Shown one piece after another: positions 45,978 to 55,352 of a DNA stretch of 64,000 nt (positions within the stretch are counted from its first letter, which is position 1; the number at the start of each line of letters is the position of its first letter). This stretch comes from an uncultured Clostridia bacterium (GTDB lineage: Bacteria; Bacillota; Clostridia; Lachnospirales; CAG-274), in the NCBI GenBank assembly GCA_944376805.1, contig CALWDX010000006.1, forward strand, positions 30,020 to 94,019, given 5' to 3'. A program made the position numbers and the translations under genes. Under the pieces are notes generated by a model. The model was not told the origin of the DNA and did no database searches. It saw only the letters and a list, made by a program, of their open reading frames with translations.

Positions 45978-48221
45978 TTAATTATCTTTTAATTTAAAAT
46001 CTGAAACAGATGCGAAAAATACATCAGCTTGACTTGAAAGTTCTTCAGCAGAAGCTGCAGATTCTTCACTAGTTGCAGTATTAGCTTGTGTAACAGCTGC
46101 AATTTGATTTATACTATAACCAATTTCTTCAATAGACTTTTCTTGTTCTTTAGATGCATTAGCACATTCTTCAACAAGACTTGAAATTTCATCTATTTGG
46201 CTTATAATACTTATTAAAGATTCAGCAGTTAAATTAGCAATTTTTGAACCTTCATAAATTTTAGCAACAGAGCTTTCTATAAGTTCTGTTGTTTCTTTAG
46301 CAGCTTGTTGACTTCTACCAGCAAGGCTTCTAACTTCTTCAGCTACAACAGCAAAACCTTTACCATGTTCACCAGCACGAGCAGCCTCTACAGCAGCATT
46401 AAGGGCAAGTATATTAGTTTGGAATGCAATATCATCTATAACTTTAATAATATTAGATATACTATTAGATGCAATATTAATTTCTTCCATAGCTGATAAC
46501 ATATTATCCATTTGTTTATTTCCATTAGCAGCATTTTGTTTAGTTTCTAAAGCTACTTTATTTGCTTTTTGTGAGCTTAAAGAGTTATTAGCAGATTGTT
46601 GAGATATAGTAGCAACTGTTCTATTAAGTTTATCAATAGCACTAGCTTGTTCAGTAGCACCTTCTGCTAAACCAATACTAGCTTCAGAAATTTGTCTAGC
46701 ACCATCAGATACTTGTCCTGCTGAAGAAACTATGTCATGTATTAATATGTTAAGGTTTCTAACAATAAGTCTAATAGCTTCTTCAATTTGTTTAAAGTCT
46801 CCAATATATTCTTTGTCCATATGAATTATAAAGTCTTTATTAGACATTTTAGTTAATATTTCAGATATTTCGCTTATGTATGAATTTATACTTTCACCAG
46901 TATTATTTACAAATTGTTTAATAATATCAAATTCACCTTTGTATGTTTTTACCATTCTAGTAGAAAAGTTACCTTTTTCAAATTCACTAAGAACGTATTC
47001 AACTTCTCTTGTAGGTTCTATAACATTATCTGCAAAAGAGTTTAAACCTTCTATAATTTCTTTCCAGCCACCAACATATTCTTCAGTATCAAGTCTAATT
47101 TCTAAATTACCTTCCTTAGCAGTATCTATAAGCCTCATTATATCATTAAATACATTTTTTACAGAAGATTGTATAGATATTAATTTATTACTTACAATTG
47201 ATTTTTCACCAGGAAAATCTTTAATTTCACCATAGAAATTTCCATCTCCTAGTTCTTCTATTTTAGAAATTATATACAATACATCTTTAGTCATACTTTC
47301 AATTATAGCATTTATAGAAACTGCAACTTCTTTAAAATTACCAGAGTAGTATTCTTCATCTATTCTAGCAGATATACTACCTTCTTCAAATTTATTTGTA
47401 AAATCTTTTATATCATAAGAAATAGCACTTAATGTAGAGATTACTTTACTAACAGATTGTGCTAAAGCTCCAATTTCATCTTTAGAATCTAAAGGAAGAT
47501 TAACATTAAAGTTACCTTTAGATACTTCTAAAGTAGCATCTTGTAATTTTTTAATAGGGTTTTTAATACTTTTAGAAATAATAATAGCAACTAAAATACT
47601 TAAAATAAGTATTAATAAAAATAAAAAGTGAATAAGTAATATACGGTTATGAATAGTTTGAGTTAACATTTCATTAGATTTTCTAAAAGTAGTAAAACTT
47701 TTTTCAGGACCATCAGCTATTTTTATAAAGGCTCTATTACCTAATTCTTTATGTTTAGCTTCTATTTCAGCAATTCTTGCATAATTTGGATTAGGTAAAA
47801 TACGTTCTGAAATAGATTCCATATTTAGAGTGTGATACTCAGTTAAATCTTTAATACTTTGTTGTATATCAGCCATTTCTTCAGTTCTATTATATAGTTT
47901 ACATATATCATAATATTGTTTTAATGCTGTTAAAGCTGATTGAAAAGCATTAATAAGGTCTTCTTTAGCTTTATCAACATTATCAATAGTTACTGAACCT
48001 GCACTTTTATATACTAAAGATTGAACTCTAAAATTAACAGCACCTTGATATGCTTTTACACTAGCAGTTATTATATCTTCATTAGTATTCAGTGTATTTG
48101 TAGAAGTAATATTAGTAGAACTTAATGTTTTAATTGATACAAAATAAAGTATAATAGTAAATAATATTATAATACTAAATCCTAGGAACATTTTTTTCAT
48201 AATTGAAAGTCTTTTGAGCAT
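45978..48221 (-). CDS. Methyl-accepting chemotaxis protein with multiple HAMP-like modules
   Basis: 747 residues. Membrane helix at about 12-32, extracellular four-helix-type sensor region to about 190, second helix at about 193-216, a HAMP domain ([19 protein letters not shown]), then about 270 further residues with repeated HAMP-like units ([51 protein letters not shown]). The signalling tip is [20 protein letters not shown] with [10 protein letters not shown]. Role: senses an external ligand and controls CheA. No other chemotaxis gene is adjacent. Ligand unknown. Confidence 0.9.
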   Translation of the reverse strand: MLKRLSIMKKMFLGFSIIILFTIILYFVSIKTLSSTNITSTNTLNTNEDIITASVKAYQGAVNFRVQSLVYKSAGSVTIDNVDKAKEDLINAFQSALTALKQYYDICKLYNRTEEMADIQQSIKDLTEYHTLNMESISERILPNPNYARIAEIEAKHKELGNRAFIKIADGPEKSFTTFRKSNEMLTQTIHNRILLIHFLFLLILILSILVAIIISKSIKNPIKKLQDATLEVSKGNFNVNLPLDSKDEIGALAQSVSKVISTLSAISYDIKDFTNKFEEGSISARIDEEYYSGNFKEVAVSINAIIESMTKDVLYIISKIEELGDGNFYGEIKDFPGEKSIVSNKLISIQSSVKNVFNDIMRLIDTAKEGNLEIRLDTEEYVGGWKEIIEGLNSFADNVIEPTREVEYVLSEFEKGNFSTRMVKTYKGEFDIIKQFVNNTGESINSYISEISEILTKMSNKDFIIHMDKEYIGDFKQIEEAIRLIVRNLNILIHDIVSSAGQVSDGARQISEASIGLAEGATEQASAIDKLNRTVATISQQSANNSLSSQKANKVALETKQNAANGNKQMDNMLSAMEEINIASNSISNIIKVIDDIAFQTNILALNAAVEAARAGEHGKGFAVVAEEVRSLAGRSQQAAKETTELIESSVAKIYEGSKIANLTAESLISIISQIDEISSLVEECANASKEQEKSIEEIGYSINQIAAVTQANTATSEESAASAEELSSQADVFFASVSDFKLKDN

Positions 48222-48259
48222 AGGCTATTCCTCCTAAATTATAAAATTTTCTCCTTAAA

Positions 48260-48302
48260 ATAATATCATAAAATTTATAAATTTTCAAGATATATATGTC
48301 AA
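48260..48302 (-). promoter_or_regulatory. Two overlapping promoters of the chemoreceptor gene
   Basis: Minus strand: TTGACA (48302-48297), 17 nt, TATAAA (48279-48274); and TTGAAA (48288-48283), 17 nt, TATTAT (48265-48260). Both are sigma-A like; no sigma-D motif was seen. Confidence 0.6.
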
Positions 48303-48337
48303 ATTTTAGACTGAATAAAAAATTGTTTTATAAATAT

Positions 48338-49036
48338 TCATTTAATAATTTTATTTTCATATAAATATCTAGATAAATATATAATAGGTGTATCTAAAAT
48401 GCTAGTTACAATAAAAATAACATAACTAGAAATAAATATATTTAAAAGTGTATTTAAACTATAAGTTCCATAAAATGCAAAAAATGTAAATAATAAAGAG
48501 TTTATAAATTGTGATGTTAATGTAGAACCATTATTTCTAAGCCATAGATATTTTCTTTTATCACCACTTATTTTTTGTGTAAAAGTCCACCATTTATGAT
48601 AAATCCAGACATCAAAAAATTGACTTATAGCATATACTACTAAACTAGATAACATAACTCTAGGTGTATTTGAAAAAATTATTTTAAAAGGTTCATCTAA
48701 TCCATTAATCACATCATATAAAAGCCAACTTTGAGATAAAATAACAAAAGATATAGAAGTTAAAATACCTATTATAACAGCCTTTTTTGAACTATTTTTC
48801 CCATAAAATTCGCTTAACATATCTGTTGCTAGAAAACTAGCACCAAATAAAATATTTCCCAAAGTTTGTTCTAAAGAAAATGCTTTTATAACCAAAATTA
48901 CTTCTATATTAGCTAATATTGTTGTAAAAACTATAAAACATAAAAGTCCTTTTTCACCAAATAAATAAAACCAAATTAAAACAAGTCCATAAATAAAAAA
49001 TAAAGAAAATATTAAAAGTATTTCATTATTAATCAT
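48338..49036 (-). CDS. Queuosine precursor transporter, YhhQ family
   Basis: Start ATG 49036, behind GGAGGTAATAA; 232 residues, about six membrane helices. Family segments: ANIEVILVIKAF, GASFLATDMLSEFYGKNSSK, NTPRVMLSSLVVYAISQFFD, RNNGSTLTSQFINSLLFTF. Role: uptake of queuosine precursors (preQ0, preQ1, queuine or nucleoside). It overlaps the radical SAM gene by 8 bases and lies downstream of a preQ1 riboswitch, which supports the assignment independently. Confidence 0.92.
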   Translation of the reverse strand: MINNEILLIFSLFFIYGLVLIWFYLFGEKGLLCFIVFTTILANIEVILVIKAFSLEQTLGNILFGASFLATDMLSEFYGKNSSKKAVIIGILTSISFVILSQSWLLYDVINGLDEPFKIIFSNTPRVMLSSLVVYAISQFFDVWIYHKWWTFTQKISGDKRKYLWLRNNGSTLTSQFINSLLFTFFAFYGTYSLNTLLNIFISSYVIFIVTSILDTPIIYLSRYLYENKIIK

Positions 49037-49751
49037 TTTTATTACCTCCAACACCAAAATCTGTATTATTTAATAAAATATCTACTCTATTATTATCTTT
49101 ATATATAGGGTAAATATATTTAATAAAGTTTTCTATTGTATTAGGGTCTGGTTTAATTTTAGTTTTATTTTCTACCATTATATTTATGCATATTCTTTCA
49201 AAATGTTCAAGTCCTAAAGCTATATCTTTTAACATAAATTCTACACTTTGTCCTGGTAAACCTTGTAATAAACATACTTCATCAAAATATTTTTTTATAA
49301 CATTTATATCTTTTTCTTCAATACCTTTATTTAAAAAACTTTCTCTATAATAATAATCAAAACTTTCTATACCTATTTTAGTTTTTACCGTTATACCTAG
49401 TTTATTAAATTGTTCTTTTAAATCTTTAATTTTATCTTTATGTAGCCAATGGCATTCAAAATGTAATGTATTAATATTTTTTTCTATACACACACTTTCA
49501 ATTTTTTTCATAGTTTTTTTGTCTAAATCTACAAAACTACCAGAATTTACAATTTCTAAAGTATTATATTTTCCTGTAACTTTATTTAATTCTTTTTCAT
49601 TTATATTATAACAATATTCTTCATCTTTGTTAAAATCAGTATGATAATCACAAAAACTGCATTTTTTCCATTTACAACCACTACCAATAAGAAGTAAAAA
49701 TTCTCTTTTATTTTTTTCTTCAATTATAGAATACCTAATTAAGTTATTCAT
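49029..49751 (-). CDS. Radical SAM protein, probable queuine lyase (QueL-like)
   Basis: The ATG at 49766 overlaps the ribosome-binding site (ATGGAGGA); the next ATG, 49751, is seven bases after GGAGGA and is preferred, giving 240 residues. The cluster site is C26-KWKK-C31-SF-C34, that is CX4CX2C instead of the usual CX3CX2C, followed by DYHTDF. LQGLPGQSVEFML fits the radical SAM barrel. Pairing with YhhQ behind a preQ1 riboswitch matches the queuine salvage locus of Clostridioides difficile, where the radical SAM enzyme QueL releases preQ1 from queuine. Family membership is inferred from context; the nucleoside hydrolase partner is not here. Confidence 0.72.
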   Translation of the reverse strand: MNNLIRYSIIEEKNKREFLLLIGSGCKWKKCSFCDYHTDFNKDEEYCYNINEKELNKVTGKYNTLEIVNSGSFVDLDKKTMKKIESVCIEKNINTLHFECHWLHKDKIKDLKEQFNKLGITVKTKIGIESFDYYYRESFLNKGIEEKDINVIKKYFDEVCLLQGLPGQSVEFMLKDIALGLEHFERICINIMVENKTKIKPDPNTIENFIKYIYPIYKDNNRVDILLNNTDFGVGGNKND

Positions 49752-49853
49752 AAAAAAATCCTCCATTTTTAAAACACAATTTAAACAGTTAAAACCTTGC
49801 TTAAAACTATGTCAAATTAAAAATAGAAGATAATATAAAATATTAGTTTATTT

Positions 49854-49877
49854 AAAAAAGAGCTATTAATATAGCTC
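49854..49877 (-). terminator. Terminator hairpin in the expression platform of the preQ1 riboswitch
   Basis: GAGCTAT/ATAGCTC (49877-49860, minus strand) with a short AT loop, followed by TTTTTT. It lies between the aptamer and the QueL-like gene. Confidence 0.75.
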
Positions 49878-49941
49878 AAAAAAATTTATAGTTATAAATA
49901 AGCAAATAAATAAAGCATATTTATTTAAAAATTTAATTTGA

Positions 49942-49980
49942 CCTAGTTTTGTTTAAAGACAGGAGGGTTTCGAACTGTCT
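49942..49980 (-). ncRNA. preQ1-I riboswitch aptamer
   Basis: Minus strand from 49980: AGACAG, loop TTCGAAACCCTC, CTGTCT (P1, six perfect pairs), then the A-rich tail TTAAACAAAACTAGG. This is the class I preQ1 layout, including the UUC...ACCC loop and the AAACAAAACUAGG tail that docks as a pseudoknot. It precedes queuosine salvage genes. AAAACTAGGTCAAATTAAA, the tail and what follows, can pair with TTTAATTTGACATAGTTTT just before the first gene (19 nt, one mismatch). Confidence 0.85.
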
Positions 49981-50005
49981 ATATATAATTTTAATTACTT
50001 TTAGA

Positions 50006-50034
50006 AGTATATCATATACTTATTTTAAAATCAA
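50006..50034 (-). promoter_or_regulatory. Promoter of the queuosine salvage operon
   Basis: Minus strand TTGATT (50034-50029), 17 nt, TATACT (50011-50006), about 25 bases before the aptamer. Confidence 0.65.
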
Positions 50035-50042
50035 TATTAATT

Positions 50043-50759
50043 TTACATCATTTTTAAAAATTCTTTTTTTAATCTGTTTATTATTCTTTTTTCTAACCTA
50101 GAAATATATGATTGTGATATACCTAACATATCTGCTACTTCTTTTTGAGTTTTTTCTATACCATCAGAAAATATACCATATCTAAGTTCTATAATAATAC
50201 GTTCTCTTTTATCTAGTTTTTTTATTGCTCTTTTTAAAAGTTCTCTGTCAACTTCTTCTTCTAAATTTTTATATATTATGTCAACATCTGTTCCCAATAT
50301 ATCAGATAATAAAAGTTCATTTCCTTCCCAATCTACATTTAAAGGTTCATCAATAGATACTTCTGTTTTAGTTTTGGTGTTTCTTCTCAAATACATAAGT
50401 ATTTCATTTTCTATACATCTAGTAGCATATGTAGCTAATTTTATGTTTTTATCACATTTAAAAGTGTTTATAGCTTTAATAAGTCCTATACTTCCAATAG
50501 AAATTAAATCCTCTACATTTACACCTGTATTTTCAAATTTTCTTGCTATATATACAACAAGTCGTAAATTACGCTCTATAAGTTTAGCTTTTGCCATTTC
50601 ATCTTCTTCAGTACCTAAAAGAGCTATTATTTCAGCTTCTTCATCATTTGTTAGTGGTTCTGGTAAAACATCTGTACCACCTATATAAAATATATTTTCG
50701 TTTTCTTTTTCTTTAAATATATTTATAATATTTTTAAGTATATTTTTCATAGTAAGCAT
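50043..50759 (-). CDS. sigE: Sporulation sigma factor SigE (pro-sigma-E)
   Basis: 238 residues; sigma-70 region 2 ([49 protein letters not shown] split here for length) and region 4 ([32 protein letters not shown]). The first 28 residues or so form the hydrophobic/charged pro-sequence that is removed by SpoIIGA. Role: mother-cell sigma factor of early sporulation. GGAGG seven bases before the ATG; spoIIGA lies directly upstream. Confidence 0.94.
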   Translation of the reverse strand: MLTMKNILKNIINIFKEKENENIFYIGGTDVLPEPLTNDEEAEIIALLGTEEDEMAKAKLIERNLRLVVYIARKFENTGVNVEDLISIGSIGLIKAINTFKCDKNIKLATYATRCIENEILMYLRRNTKTKTEVSIDEPLNVDWEGNELLLSDILGTDVDIIYKNLEEEVDRELLKRAIKKLDKRERIIIELRYGIFSDGIEKTQKEVADMLGISQSYISRLEKRIINRLKKEFLKMM

Positions 50760-50782
50760 ACTATTACCTCCATTTTTTATGC

Positions 50783-51670
50783 TTAATTAAAACAATTTAT
50801 AAGTTCAGGGTTTAAAAGTGCATTATAAAAATTATCATTACACAAATTAAAGTTTGATATAGCTACAATAACATCTTTTAGTATTATTTTATTTTCTGTA
50901 TGTATTTCTATCATATCAATTTTTGTACCTATTAAAAGACCATTTTTTTTGCCTACGCTTTTAAAAGGTATAAGTCTTATGTCAGCATTATGACCTAATT
51001 CTAATAGTTTATTTAAATTATCTTCTTGTTTTTCATAAAATATTTCCTTTAGTTTTTCTGGTAATATAGGTTTTAGTGCAATAAATTCAGCTATTATAAC
51101 AGGTTTTTTTGTTATAGGTTCTTTTAAGTTATTACCTGTATCTAAAAGTGCATTTAATGTTACATTTATATTATTTTTATGTAGTGTAATATTATAAAAG
51201 CTTTGTTTTTGTATAAAAATTTTTTTATACCAACTTAAAAATATTTTAATAATTATATATGTACTTATAATAGCTATAACTAAAAATTTTACTTGAAAAT
51301 TTTCCATTGTAATAGTTAAAAAATAATTAAAATTTGTATAGTAGAAAATAGCAATACTTCCTCCACCTATACAAAATGCTATTATGTTTACTAATAAAAA
51401 TATTTTAGTAAAATCTTTAATAGTTTTTGGTTTAAAACCAATTAGTATTGATAATATAAATATAAATGATATTATAACAATACTTAAAAGTTTATTATAT
51501 GGTATAAAAATAATAGTTAAAATATAAAGGAGTGTTGCAAAAAATGAACTAAATAGTATTCTTTTTAAACTAATTTTATCTTTTAAAAGTTTATTTACTA
51601 TAAAAAATATAAAATAAACCATAATAAAATTTATTAAAAATAATATATCTACATAAATTTCTAATTGCAT
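50783..51670 (-). CDS. spoIIGA: Sigma-E processing protease SpoIIGA
   Basis: 295 residues. Five membrane helices in the first 150 residues (starting [19 protein letters not shown]), then an aspartic-protease-like soluble domain with [12 protein letters not shown], the DTG catalytic motif, and [16 protein letters not shown]. Role: membrane protease that cleaves the pro-sequence from sigma-E in the mother cell after a signal from the forespore. Order spoIIGA-sigE with 23 bases between them is the standard operon. Confidence 0.93.
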   Translation of the reverse strand: MQLEIYVDILFLINFIMVYFIFFIVNKLLKDKISLKRILFSSFFATLLYILTIIFIPYNKLLSIVIISFIFILSILIGFKPKTIKDFTKIFLLVNIIAFCIGGGSIAIFYYTNFNYFLTITMENFQVKFLVIAIISTYIIIKIFLSWYKKIFIQKQSFYNITLHKNNINVTLNALLDTGNNLKEPITKKPVIIAEFIALKPILPEKLKEIFYEKQEDNLNKLLELGHNADIRLIPFKSVGKKNGLLIGTKIDMIEIHTENKIILKDVIVAISNFNLCNDNFYNALLNPELINCFN

Positions 51671-51773
51671 CTAATCCCTCCATTAGCTTTTATATATAAA
51701 ATTATATAGATAAATATAAGAAAAATTTGCTATATTTTATACTTAAAATATAAAAATAACTCGACATTTACAT

Positions 51774-51804
51774 AAAAAAAAAGAGCTATAAGCTCTTTTT
51801 TTTT
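51774..51804. terminator. Bidirectional terminator overlapping the end of ttcA
   Basis: Nine A plus GAGCT (51774-51787) pairs perfectly with AGCTC plus nine T (51791-51804), 3-nt loop. The last codons of the minus-strand TtcA gene (KKKSL, stop) are inside the hairpin. Confidence 0.8.
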
Positions 51805-52643
51805 CTACGTTCTTCATAATCATCTAAAAAGTTATAAGAATTACCATCTTTATGATATCCTATAATTGTACTTAAATTTACATTTTCTACACTATTAAAT
51901 ATATTTTTTTCTATATTAGGATTATCTTTTCTAAGGTTTCTTATAAGATTTTTTATATTTTGGCGTGTTGAACCACTTTCTTTTTCGTTATTATAGTCTA
52001 TATTTTCTGTAAATCTACAAGCACATCTTAAAAATTCTAAATTATGATATTTAGCCCAAGCTATAATGTCTTCTTCTCTTACCATATACATAGGTCTTAT
52101 AAGCTCCATACCTTCAAAATTTTGACTATGTAATTTTGGCATCATAGTTTGAACTTGTCCACCATATATCATTCCCATAAGAATTGTTTCTATAACATCA
52201 TCAAAATGGTGTCCTAAAGCAATTTTATTACAGCCAAGCTCTTTAGCTTTACTATATAAATGTCCTCTACGCATTCTAGCACAAAGATAACAAGGGTTTT
52301 GTTCTATATCTACAACTATATCAAAAATGCTTGTTTCAAAAATAGTAATAGGTATGTTTAAAAGTCTAGCATTATATATTATTTTTTCTAAATTTTCTTT
52401 ACTATAACCTGGGTTCATTACTATAAATTTTAAATCAAAATGAAATTTTCCGTGTTTTTGTAGTTCTTGCATAAGTTTAGCAAGTAGCATAGAATCTTTT
52501 CCACCAGATATGCAAACAGCGATTTTATCATTTTCTTTTACAAGGTCATATTTTTGAATACCTTTTATAAATCCACGCCATATAGTTTTTCTATATTTTT
52601 TTATAATACTTCTTTCTATTTCACTATGTTTTTTTCTTTCCAA
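51786..52643 (-). CDS. ttcA: TtcA-family tRNA 2-thiocytidine synthetase
   Basis: 285 residues with the PP-loop VCISGGKDSMLLAKLM, the iron-sulphur CxxC in NPCYLCARMRRG, GHHFDDVIETILM and a later cysteine at CACRF. Role: ATP-dependent thiolation of C32 in certain tRNAs; an Fe-S cluster is held by the CxxC plus the later cysteine. Close paralogues of unclear substrate exist in Clostridia. Last gene of the run that begins at 58223. Confidence 0.88.
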   Translation of the reverse strand: MERKKHSEIERSIIKKYRKTIWRGFIKGIQKYDLVKENDKIAVCISGGKDSMLLAKLMQELQKHGKFHFDLKFIVMNPGYSKENLEKIIYNARLLNIPITIFETSIFDIVVDIEQNPCYLCARMRRGHLYSKAKELGCNKIALGHHFDDVIETILMGMIYGGQVQTMMPKLHSQNFEGMELIRPMYMVREEDIIAWAKYHNLEFLRCACRFTENIDYNNEKESGSTRQNIKNLIRNLRKDNPNIEKNIFNSVENVNLSTIIGYHKDGNSYNFLDDYEERRKKKSL

Positions 52644-52662
52644 AAAATTACCTCCTATTTAT

Positions 52663-53232
52663 CTAATCAGAAAGATTTTCTTCTGAAACATAAACAACTT
52701 TTTCATTAACAATAGCAACACTTAAAAGTCTATAATCATCATTAACCCATTCAGCATTAAAAACTAAAACCATACATTTTAATTCATTTTCTTTATCTTT
52801 AACCATTTCTTTATATAACTTGGTGTCTTTAACAACTCCAAAAGGGTCAATTTGAAAAGTAATTTGTAAAAGTTCTATATTTTCTATAACATCTTTGTCA
52901 TTTTCAAAATATTTAAAACTTGAAGTATAGTCTGAATCATCATAACATTCATTTTGATATTTACGAATAGCTTGTAAAATTTCAGGGGTAATTTTATCTA
53001 AATTTTTTATAAATGATTGATATATTGTAGAATATTCTTCAAATAGTAATTCATTGTTATATTCTTCATATATTCCTTCTTCAGAAAAATACTTTAAATC
53101 TTCATCAGAAAATGTTTCAAATTTAAGTTCTATTTCATTTTGAATACCAATAAAATTTATATTGGACACAGTTTCATATCTATTAAAATATGTTTTAGTT
53201 AATGTACCAAAAAATTTATCATTTAAAATCAT
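52663..53232 (-). CDS. Uncharacterised acidic protein, DUF6985/DUF2004-like
   Basis: Start at ATG 53232, six bases after AGAGGTG; an in-frame GTG at 53241 lies inside that site. 189 residues, acidic, no signal or membrane helix. MILNDKFFGTLT and the C-terminal KCMVLVFNAEWVNDDYRLLSVAI, here a split description, resemble small two-lobed proteins of the DUF6985/DUF2004 type that often accompany polymorphic toxin immunity genes. Assignment is by pattern memory. Adjacent to another immunity-like gene and inside an RNA-modification operon. Function unknown. Confidence 0.6.
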   Translation of the reverse strand: MILNDKFFGTLTKTYFNRYETVSNINFIGIQNEIELKFETFSDEDLKYFSEEGIYEEYNNELLFEEYSTIYQSFIKNLDKITPEILQAIRKYQNECYDDSDYTSSFKYFENDKDVIENIELLQITFQIDPFGVVKDTKLYKEMVKDKENELKCMVLVFNAEWVNDDYRLLSVAIVNEKVVYVSEENLSD

Positions 53233-53253
53233 TGTTAACACCTCTTATGTTAA

Positions 53254-53829
53254 TTAATTTTTATTAATAATTAATTTTTTGTATTTTTTATAAATTTTTT
53301 TAAAATTATCATTATTATTACTTAATATTTTTATTATTTTATCATCATAAAAATTAAGCAATATACAGTTATTTGTATCTATAAAAAATACAGATGAAGT
53401 TAATTCTATAAAACCATCATTATTTAAAAATAAAATTTCTTTTATAAGATTTTTTATTTTAATTTTTTCTTTAGATAAGTCCCAATAAAAAAATATAGTT
53501 TCTTTTAAAATGTTATCTTCTGTTTCACATAAATATTTATTCATAAAAATAGGCTTTTTTAACTTACATATATCAATAAATCTATTTAAAATAGTTATTG
53601 TATTTTCTAAATTACTACTATTATCTTCATTATAAATAAAATCTATTTTAAATATTAATGTATCAAAATTAAAATTTTTGTATATTTTTAAACTATTTTT
53701 TAATCCTTTTTTATAATTTTTTATGTTATCACATATTAATAAATCTAAACAGTTATTACTAGAATTAAAGTCTGTATTAAAATTTATGCCTAATTCTTTA
53801 AAAGTATCTTTTACTTTTGATTGTATCAT
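53254..53829 (-). CDS. Uncharacterised protein with DUF3885-like C-terminus
   Basis: 191 residues, Lys/Asn-rich, no membrane helix. The C-terminus LLNFYDDKIIKIL...IYKKYKKLI matches the layout of DUF3885 proteins, whose end reads roughly YDDRGxDII...LYxKYxxWI. That family has no proven biochemical function; several members sit in toxin-immunity islands. It lies between rlmD (21 bases) and the DUF6985-like gene (21 bases). Confidence 0.6.
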   Translation of the reverse strand: MIQSKVKDTFKELGINFNTDFNSSNNCLDLLICDNIKNYKKGLKNSLKIYKNFNFDTLIFKIDFIYNEDNSSNLENTITILNRFIDICKLKKPIFMNKYLCETEDNILKETIFFYWDLSKEKIKIKNLIKEILFLNNDGFIELTSSVFFIDTNNCILLNFYDDKIIKILSNNNDNFKKIYKKYKKLIINKN

Positions 53830-53850
53830 AGTTAATCCTTCTTTCTAGTA

Positions 53851-55203
53851 TTATCTAGTTATTAAAGCTACACATTCTATATGTGTTGTCATACAAAACA
53901 TATCTACAGGTTGTATTTTATCTAATTTAAAACCAAAATTAGATAAATATTCAATATCTCTAGCTAAAGTAGAATTATCACAAGATACATATACAAGGTT
54001 TTTAATATCTGTTTTAACTATTGCATCTAACAATAGTTTATCACAACCTTTTCTTGGTGGGTCTACTACTATAACATCTGGATATATATTTTGTTCAAAT
54101 ATAAGTTTTGGAATAATTTCTTCAGATTTACCAACAAAAAATTCTGTATTATTTATATTATTAAGTTTAGCATTTTCTTTAGCATTTTTTATAGCATCTG
54201 GTACAATTTCTATACCATATACTTTTTTACAATTTTTAGCTAAAAATAAAGAAATAGTACCTATACCACAATAGGCATCAAAAACTATTTCATTATCTTT
54301 TAAATTGCAAAAATTTAAAGCAGTTTCATATAATACTTCTGTTTGAATAGGGTTAACTTGATAAAAGGATAGGGGGGATATATTAAATTTTAAATCTTTA
54401 ATATAATCTACAATATAACCTTTTCCAAAAATAGTTTCTATTTTATCCCCTAAAATAACATTGTTATTATTAGTATTATAATTTATAACAATGCTATCTA
54501 AATTAGTTATATCTTTAAATTTTTTTATAAGTAAATCTTTGTATAAAAATTTATTATTATTTATTACAAAACATATTAGAAGCTCATTTGTTTTATTACC
54601 TATTCTAGTTACAATATGTCTTAAATCACCTTTACCTGTATTTTCGTCATATATAGAAATATTACTTTCTTTTATAAATTCTCTTGTTTTTTCTATAATA
54701 ACATTATTTATAGGATTTTGTATTATACAATTATCTATATTTATTATATTGTGTGAACGAGGTTTATAAAATCCTATATTTACTTTATCTGTAAAATTTA
54801 TAGGAAAACTAGCTTTATTTCTATAATTAAATGGTTTGTCCATACCAATAGCTTTAGGTACTTTTATATTTTCTATTTTTGCAATTTTTTTTAAATTTGA
54901 TTGTATAAAATTAGATTTTATATTAAGTTGTTCATTATAATCAAGATGTAAAAGGTTACAACCTCCACATTTTCCAAAATGTTCACATATAGGTTCTTTT
55001 CTAAATGGTGAAGGTATTAGTATTTTTATAAGTTTACCATAACCATAATTTTTTTTTACCTTTATAATTTTTATATTTACTTTTTCATTAGGTAAAGCAC
55101 CTTCAACAAAAACAGTAAAATTATCTATTTTACCAATACCTTCTCCATTTATACCAATATCAATTATATCTATATCAAAGTAATCATTTTTTTTAATGTT
55201 CAT
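53851..55203 (-). CDS. rlmD: 23S rRNA (uracil-5-)-methyltransferase RlmD/RlmCD family
   Basis: 450 residues. TRAM domain at the N-terminus (IDIIDIGINGEGIGKID), Fe-S cluster cysteines CEHFGKCGGCNLLHLDY, SAM-binding VFDAYCGIGTISLFLA, VVDPPRKGCD, and catalytic Cys in LVYVSCDNSTLARDI, with the C-terminal base VDMFCMTTHIECVALI. Role: m5U formation in 23S rRNA (U1939 and/or U747). Which position cannot be decided here. Confidence 0.93.
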   Translation of the reverse strand: MNIKKNDYFDIDIIDIGINGEGIGKIDNFTVFVEGALPNEKVNIKIIKVKKNYGYGKLIKILIPSPFRKEPICEHFGKCGGCNLLHLDYNEQLNIKSNFIQSNLKKIAKIENIKVPKAIGMDKPFNYRNKASFPINFTDKVNIGFYKPRSHNIINIDNCIIQNPINNVIIEKTREFIKESNISIYDENTGKGDLRHIVTRIGNKTNELLICFVINNNKFLYKDLLIKKFKDITNLDSIVINYNTNNNNVILGDKIETIFGKGYIVDYIKDLKFNISPLSFYQVNPIQTEVLYETALNFCNLKDNEIVFDAYCGIGTISLFLAKNCKKVYGIEIVPDAIKNAKENAKLNNINNTEFFVGKSEEIIPKLIFEQNIYPDVIVVDPPRKGCDKLLLDAIVKTDIKNLVYVSCDNSTLARDIEYLSNFGFKLDKIQPVDMFCMTTHIECVALITR

Positions 55204-55204
55204 T

Positions 55205-55339
55205 TTAATTTCCTTTTTTTATATCTATTTTATCTGAATTTAAATATTGTTGTAAAGCTTTAGCTAAAAGCTTTTCATCTGTTATATTTAAAACTCTTTC
55301 TATATTTTTTTTATCAAAATTTTTTTCTTTTTCATTCAT
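55205..55339 (-). CDS. Small 44-residue protein, unknown
   Basis: Start ATG 55339 with GGTGAT upstream; residues MNEKEKNFDKKNIERVLNIT then a leucine-rich helix (DEKLLAKALQQYLNSDKI). The frame is open further upstream, but that part overlaps the Cas4-like gene. It ends 1 base before rlmD begins. Charged, no membrane helix; could be a small partner or regulator. No family recognised. Confidence 0.5.
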   Translation of the reverse strand: MNEKEKNFDKKNIERVLNITDEKLLAKALQQYLNSDKIDIKKGN

Positions 55340-55352
55340 AAAATCACCAAAA

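Noticed and set aside
49784..49822. TTGACA-like -35 on the minus strand just before the QueL-like gene
   Set aside because: Nothing resembling TATAAT lies at 16-18 nt; the segment is better explained by its complementarity to the riboswitch tail.
51774..51804. Small inverted repeat as mobile-element end
   Set aside because: It is a standard stem plus A/T tracts that acts as terminator; no transposase or target duplication.
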